A DNA stretch of 64,000 nucleotides, taken from positions 682,001-746,000 of the forward strand of contig JAFREQ010000104.1 in assembly GCA_025331565.1 (NCBI GenBank), read 5' to 3'. Each line of letters starts with the position of its first letter. Position 1 is the first letter of the stretch. Origin of the DNA: Holacanthus passer. Taxonomy: Eukaryota; Chordata; Actinopteri; Pomacanthidae. The notes below the pieces were generated by a model, which did no database searches, had not been told where the DNA came from, and worked only from the letters and a program-made list of their open reading frames with translations. Of this stretch, positions 59,430-64,000 are shown one piece after another. A program made the position numbers and the translations under genes.

Positions 59430-62116
59430 ACAGTCTTGGCGACTGCAGTGGAAATATGTTTTCCCTCCCGGTGTATGTGTGAGCAGGAGTGTTTTGTGCA
59501 AAAAGGTTGCCCAAGCAACGTATCACAATAGAGGTACGTATATAAATAATAAATAGTGGAGACAAAAAGAAGCTCTCCACAGGCCAGCAGAAACAGAACA
59601 TCTACAGGATATCAGCCAACAGTGTTTTGTTCTCTGCTAATCCTCCACAGAGACGCTAGATTGATGGGTCAAAGCTGAGATGGATCACTCATTTGATTGC
59701 AGACCGACATTCTTCTGCTTCCCTTTTATGCAACTGTCTCCACAATGAGAAAACACAACTAAGAGAATGCTGACAACAAATGTGATACCTGGCCATATTT
59801 ATTTATCATGCATGTGCCATATATAATACCAACGTAGGCTCAGTGTAATGTTTTAACCATTTTCAGTGTTTTTACACTTGCAAAACTGCTCCTAAAGGCT
59901 CAATTCCTCAAGTATTTAGAGTCCTATTACTGTCTGTCTCTCCCAAAGAGAGATGTGTATCACACAGAGAGCAGGTTTGATGTCTTTTAGACAGAGCCCT
60001 TGTTCAGTGAACACCGGATAAAAGTAGAAATCAGAAGGGAAACTGAAGTGTGTAACTCACCTCCGGGGCTAGGCATGATGGGAGTTCCTGGTGGGCCGCC
60101 TCCCCCTGGAGGGCCCTGAGGGGTGAAAAAGCGAGAGGGAGAAAGAGAAATGAGCGCTGAGTGCATCTGGATGGCAGCGTGCCTGTTAGATATCACTGCA
60201 TGACAGGTAATTTATGGCCCGTGGTTGAACACGAGTCCATGACGGGACACTTACCACATAGTTGCCTGGAGATGAAGATGAATAAGCTATCTGCAGAGAG
60301 AGTAGACCCGAGGTGAAACAAAACATGAGACACAGTTATTGTAAACACACTCAGTCATGCAGGAGATGTAAGAGAATGTGACTCACTGAGTTGGTGTTGG
60401 GGTTCGGCCATGGACCCCTTCCCCCAGGACCCCTGCAGAAGCAAACAGAGGAAAAGATGAAGAAATTTAATAGAAGATTTCTGGCACACATTGAAGTTGC
60501 ATGCTTCACAGGAGATCTTTGTCTCGTGTGATGGGTTCTAATTAGACAAACACAACATACAACATGTATAATAGGAAATGGGACATTGATCTGTTGGTTA
60601 GAAGTATGAAAATATTGGAATGGCAGCAATAATAAAGTGCTTTAGCTAATTTTTGCACTTGGAACAAAGGAAAATTTAAACCTATTGCTCTTTACCCTGG
60701 GTCGTCAGAACTGGCCAGGATCGACCGTGCCTTCCACAAAACTGTCATAGATATCTGCTAAATAAAGCTGCTGTGTGCCAATTATTTCGCTACTTTAAGA
60801 GATAAGATAAGATAAGATAAGATAAACCTTTATTCGTCCCACAGTGGGGAAATTTGCAGTTTGCAATTTGCAATTTTAACAATGTCGGACTAATGATTAT
60901 TGCATTGTGAGGTTCCCAAGAAATCAAACAAGAGGTTAAAAAGGACTTAATAAAGGACTTGTAAAATAAAGCCATTAGTGTGGCGTCCACTTTAAAAAAC
61001 TCAACAGAATTCTTGGCAACAAGAGGTGACTTTACATGATAAAATGTACATTATAAGTGTGGCAATATAACACTTAAACTGAAGAGACACATTCACAAGT
61101 GTCCCTAATATAATAAAGAGTTTTGTAAGTAAACCAGGATAATGTTGGCATTGTGATATATTGTACTTTCAAAGATGCAAGAGAGTTAATTTACCTTACT
61201 GATTTTTTTTTTAAAAGGAAATGTAAGATTTTCACAACCTGTTGGTGATAGTGATGTTCTTTTCTTACATATGTTAAGAGATGAGGGGACAAGTGGGTTG
61301 AAAAGGGCAGAAGCACTAGCAGTAAATGGAGGAGAAAACAAAAGCAAGTGCTCCAGCCATTAACCAAGTTTGACACACCACCCTCACTGATGCCACATCT
61401 CGGCAATTGATTTAGTCAGAAAACTGTTCACATAACTGCTCGTAAAAATGGTAAAGACAACAAAAAGAGATAAGCTGTAAAACAAAAACCAACTAAAATC
61501 AGACTTTTCTCTGGCAGCACAATTCACAAACATTTTTCATTTTCAGTCTACTAACATGTTCATGCCCGGCATCCCTGGCCCCATGGAGTTCGGAGGAGGC
61601 CTCATCCCGCCGCCGTAGTTCTGCACAAAGAGATGAGCACACAGTCAGCGTCTCACACCTGCTCTGTCTAAAGGTTTGAATCTTAATGAAGGTCAGCGAC
61701 GATCATGTCTCCCACTAACTAGTGTTTAATTATGTGATGTATGAGCTGTGTGTGAGAGTGGACAGCTGTGGGTGAGTGTGTTTGTGTCTGCCTGTATGTT
61801 GTGTGTCTCCGTGTATGCATCTCTATGTGGCCATGCTCCCCTCTGTGTGTTTGCATGTATGTTTTCATGGCGGCCCAGCGGGCGGTTTGGCTGCCACTAC
61901 GTGTGTGTACTTGTGTGTGTGTGTGTGTGTGTGAATGAGACAGATACAAAGAGAGAGAGACTATGGGGGCAGGCCAGAGAGCAGCTCCACTCAGAGGAAG
62001 AGTTTTGTTCAGCAGACGATTACACTTGTCGAGCAGATGCCACACCAGCTGCTGGTACGCTCACTGCCAAAGTCACCGAGCCAGGGTGGCACAGAGAGGG
62101 GCCGAGGGGCACGGGG

Positions 62117-62160
<44 letters not shown>

Positions 62161-63151
62161 TGTGAGGTGATGTTGGAGCTGGAGGTGGTTGGTTGCAGAA
62201 TGAAGCAGCTGTCTGGTAATGGTAATTCAAAAGGACACTGTTGTTTAAGCATCTTATGTATCACACTGAATCACATCCACAAAAATTTAAGTGATAAAAA
62301 GGAAACCAACGGCGCCAAAACTGGCACCATTTTTGGTCAAAATGTGTTGGTGGCGGCTTGCTCAGAGCAGAGTACTCCGCCTCTGTTCGCCTCCCTAGGT
62401 GGGAGTCGGCAAGTAGGATTTAACATGTAAAACTAGCGCTGGCAGTGGGTGAGCTTTGGTCAGAGCCAAGCTAATCATCAGAGCGCTTCTGACATTTAAA
62501 GGCAAAGTTACGAGGCTGGCAGAACCAAAAAAATTCTCTTCAGCAGAGAAGAAAGATGATCTGCATGCTCTTTATAGGCCGCTGGTTTGACATTATAGCT
62601 GTTTTTACGGCGGCTCTTAATGAAGGGTAACCAAACATTGGGTTTGTTCATAAACTGTCCAAGCACCAAATCTGTGTGTGTGGCAGCTGCAGAGTGGGAG
62701 TGTAGTGGGCTGCTAGTGCTGAAGGACACCATCCACCGTCATGACTTTCTCAACGCAGCCCTTTGTGTTTTATTCTGTGTGACTGTTTGAGTAATAAAAC
62801 TGCTACCTACCTGTGGGCCCATGCCTCCCATCCCTCGAGGGGGATTCATTCTCATTGGGCCTCCCATGTTTGGATGTCCTGTGGTGAAACACGGAGAGAG
62901 CAGCTTGTTAGAACAGCAGCACTGTTTAGATCAATAATAATCCCATGAATGAGGAGAAAACGTTCAGAAGCCAGTATGAGATTACTGTGCTTCTCTGAAA
63001 TAACGCCACGTGATTTGTCGATACCTTGAGGTCTGGTGGGGTCCAGGCTGTTTGGCAAGAGAGGCTGTGACCCGGGGATGCTCCCAGGAGGCTGATTTGG
63101 CATACGGAGGGAGGGCCTTGGGCCACCTGGGTACCGCGGAGACATGAATGG
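56217..63151 (-). CDS. ssbp4: Single-stranded DNA-binding protein SSBP4 (SSBP2/3/4 family), C-terminal 11 exons
   Basis: SSBP2/3/4 proteins are nuclear cofactors that bind and stabilise LDB1 in LIM-homeodomain transcription complexes. Exons in order: 63025-63151, 62811-62878, 61556-61620, 60387-60432, 60255-60290, 60061-60115, 58567-58637, 58324-58402, 57864-57892, 57664-57765, 56217-56246. They join in phase to the last 235 residues of a protein usually near 390. The segments PFMSPRYPGGPRPSLRMPNQ, NYGGGMRPPPNSMGPGMPG, GPPGGGGPPGTPIMPSP, NIYTMMNPIGPGGNRPN, NPPGTPRDDGEM and the ending Y-S-P-N-M-T-M-S-V are family hallmarks (Pro/Gly-rich transactivation region). The N-terminal LisH/LUFS region is beyond 64000. 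The paralogue name rests on the FKBP8/ELL neighbours; the C-terminal SPNNM and NFLNPFQSES words look as much like SSBP2/SSBP3, so the family is sure and the number less so. Confidence 0.95.
58638..60060 (-). other. ssbp4: ssbp4 intron with long (CA)n
   Basis: A 1.4-kb intron containing a GT run on plus at 59399-59429 (CA on the sense strand) and an A-run at 59228-59241. Nothing else was recognised. Confidence 0.75.
59399..59429. repeat. (GT)n microsatellite
   Basis: An uninterrupted GT run on the plus strand, inside an ssbp4 intron. Confidence 0.9.
60433..61555 (-). other. ssbp4: ssbp4 intron carrying a truncated LINE
   Basis: A 1.1-kb intron holding a 5'-truncated LINE on the minus strand (about 60795-61035). 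The rest is AT-rich and featureless. Its donor is GTTAGT, splitting a Met codon as AT|G. Confidence 0.75.
60795..61035 (-). mobile_element. 5'-truncated LINE with reverse-transcriptase C-terminal fragment and (TTATC)n tail
   Basis: On the minus strand a frame reads V-D-A-T-L-M-A-L-F-Y-K-S-F-I-K-S-F-L-T, closely resembling the conserved end of teleost LINE reverse-transcriptase proteins (F-N-V-D..L-M..F-Y-K-S-F-I-E-S-V-L-T-F). It is followed by a short 3' region with 'aaatttccccactgtggg', 'aataaag' and five or so TTATC units. The gap between the protein fragment and the tail is unusually short, so the copy is internally deleted as well as 5'-truncated. The clade (L2-like or Rex-like) is not settled. 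Confidence 0.75.
61621..62810 (-). other. ssbp4: ssbp4 intron with two (GT)n clusters
   Basis: A 1.2-kb intron with GT-rich sequence at 61741-61933 and an almost pure (GT)n at 62120-62158 on the plus strand. Open frames across them are low-complexity artefacts. Confidence 0.8.
62120..62158. repeat. (GT)n microsatellite
   Basis: About 19 GT units on the plus strand; long enough to be length-variable. Confidence 0.9.
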
Positions 63152-64000
63152 CTGCAGGAAGGACGAGAGAAGGACAATGAGTACTTTATTTCAGGATCAT
63201 CATGAGAGGAATACTTGTTATACTTCTTGACAGATGGGCTTTAAAATATCCAAAATAAGTTTGCTCTTGACCTTGTTTTAATCGAGTGCAATTCCAACAC
63301 TCTAAGACAGCATTATGCACAAGAACTCGCACAACGGCAAAGTTAACATTTCATTGAATTAGCTTAAAATCTAGCATCTAAAGCATGCCAGTGGCTAAAA
63401 TCAATGAATTAAACAACATAAAAGGTAATGTTAGGATTTTCTCTGAAGATAGTGGGCATGAAAAATTAATTAAGATACTGTGTTCTGCAACAGTTGCTAA
63501 TCTCAAGTGAAAAAAATAAAATAAAATTTGGGTCAGATACTCACAGATATTTATTTTATAGGTAGGTTTGTAAAATGAATGCAGCAGAAGTAATTAAACC
63601 GATTTCAGGACATGAGTAGAGATGAAGTGATATAAAGCAATGCACGAATGATAAAATACACAAACACCACAGTGTCTCATCAGCTGTGAACATGTGATTA
63701 TCAGCTCAGTGAAGGTCAGGTTCAATTTCAAATTGAAGCTTAATAACCACACATCCATAAATTCTGCTCGACTTATTTTTTTGTGTGAGTTCATTTTCTA
63801 CTTCTCTCTTCTTTCAAGATGCTGTTATTTTGGAGTTTTGAACTAATTAAGCGCAAATCTTTCAGAAATATTAATAACACTGGCAATATGGTAATAATAC
63901 GACAAGAGGGACAATATATTATGACAATATGACAAACTGCCTAAATTAAACATCTCCTCTCTTAGTATATCTGCCGCAATAAAAAAAGATTAATCACAAG
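63152..64000 (-). other. ssbp4: ssbp4 intron continuing beyond the right edge
   Basis: AT-rich sequence upstream of the first ssbp4 exon in the window. The preceding expected exons (Gly/Pro-rich P-M-M-G-P-H-G-Q region and the N-terminal LisH part) were not found here. Nothing else was recognised. Confidence 0.7.

Noticed and set aside
59155..59601. 148-codon minus frame with His-Thr runs
   Set aside because: It crosses a (CA)n microsatellite and an A-run inside an ssbp4 intron.
61748..62430. Long plus-strand frames with Val/Cys or His/Thr repeats
   Set aside because: Translations of (GT)n microsatellites; low complexity, no protein evidence.

Overview
The window looks like nuclear DNA of a ray-finned fish, probably a spiny-rayed (percomorph-type) teleost. 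This is inferred from vertebrate split genes with GT-AG introns, clear vertebrate orthologues, AT-rich introns with many (CA)n tracts, and repeat types familiar from teleosts. There is no bacterial-style gene content, and no rRNA, tRNA or CRISPR array was seen.

Four protein-coding genes were found, all transcribed from the minus strand, so transcription runs from high to low coordinates. (1) About 53.0-64.0 kb: the C-terminal 235 codons (11 exons) and 3' UTR of an SSBP2/3/4-family LDB1 cofactor, best named ssbp4 from its neighbours; its 5' exons lie beyond the right edge. (2) About 44.9-51.5 kb: complete fkbp8, 8 coding exons and 402 codons, a tail-anchored FKBP/TPR protein of mitochondria and ER. 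(3) About 10.2-44.2 kb: complete ell, 12 coding exons and 636 codons, an RNA polymerase II elongation factor; intron 1 (12.0 kb) and intron 2 (8.4 kb) make up most of its length. (4) 5044-5124: the first coding exon (27 codons) of dot1l, the histone H3K79 methyltransferase; the remainder lies beyond the left edge. Every exon junction of ell, fkbp8 and ssbp4 was checked by hand: splice dinucleotides are canonical and codon phase is kept throughout.

Region by region: 1-5043 is dot1l intron 1; 5.1-5.4 kb its promoter; 5.4-10.2 kb intergenic with repeat remnants; 10.2-12.9 kb the likely ell 3' UTR; 12.9-44.2 kb the ell gene body; 44.2-44.9 kb a short gap; 44.9-46.5 kb the fkbp8 3' UTR; 46.5-51.5 kb fkbp8; 51.5-53.0 kb intergenic; 53.0-56.2 kb the ssbp4 3' UTR; 56.2-64 kb ssbp4 exons and introns.

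ELL (super elongation complex) and DOT1L (H3K79 methylation on transcribed genes) both act in Pol II elongation and both figure in MLL-rearranged leukaemia, so their adjacency here is notable. FKBP8 and SSBP4 also lie close to ELL in mammals. No new enzymatic or defence system is visible. The items most worth a second look are the shared promoter word clusters, a possible recursive splice site and dinucleotide repeats pressed against ell splice sites, two perfect hairpins, and several repeat insertions, one of them in the fkbp8 3' UTR.
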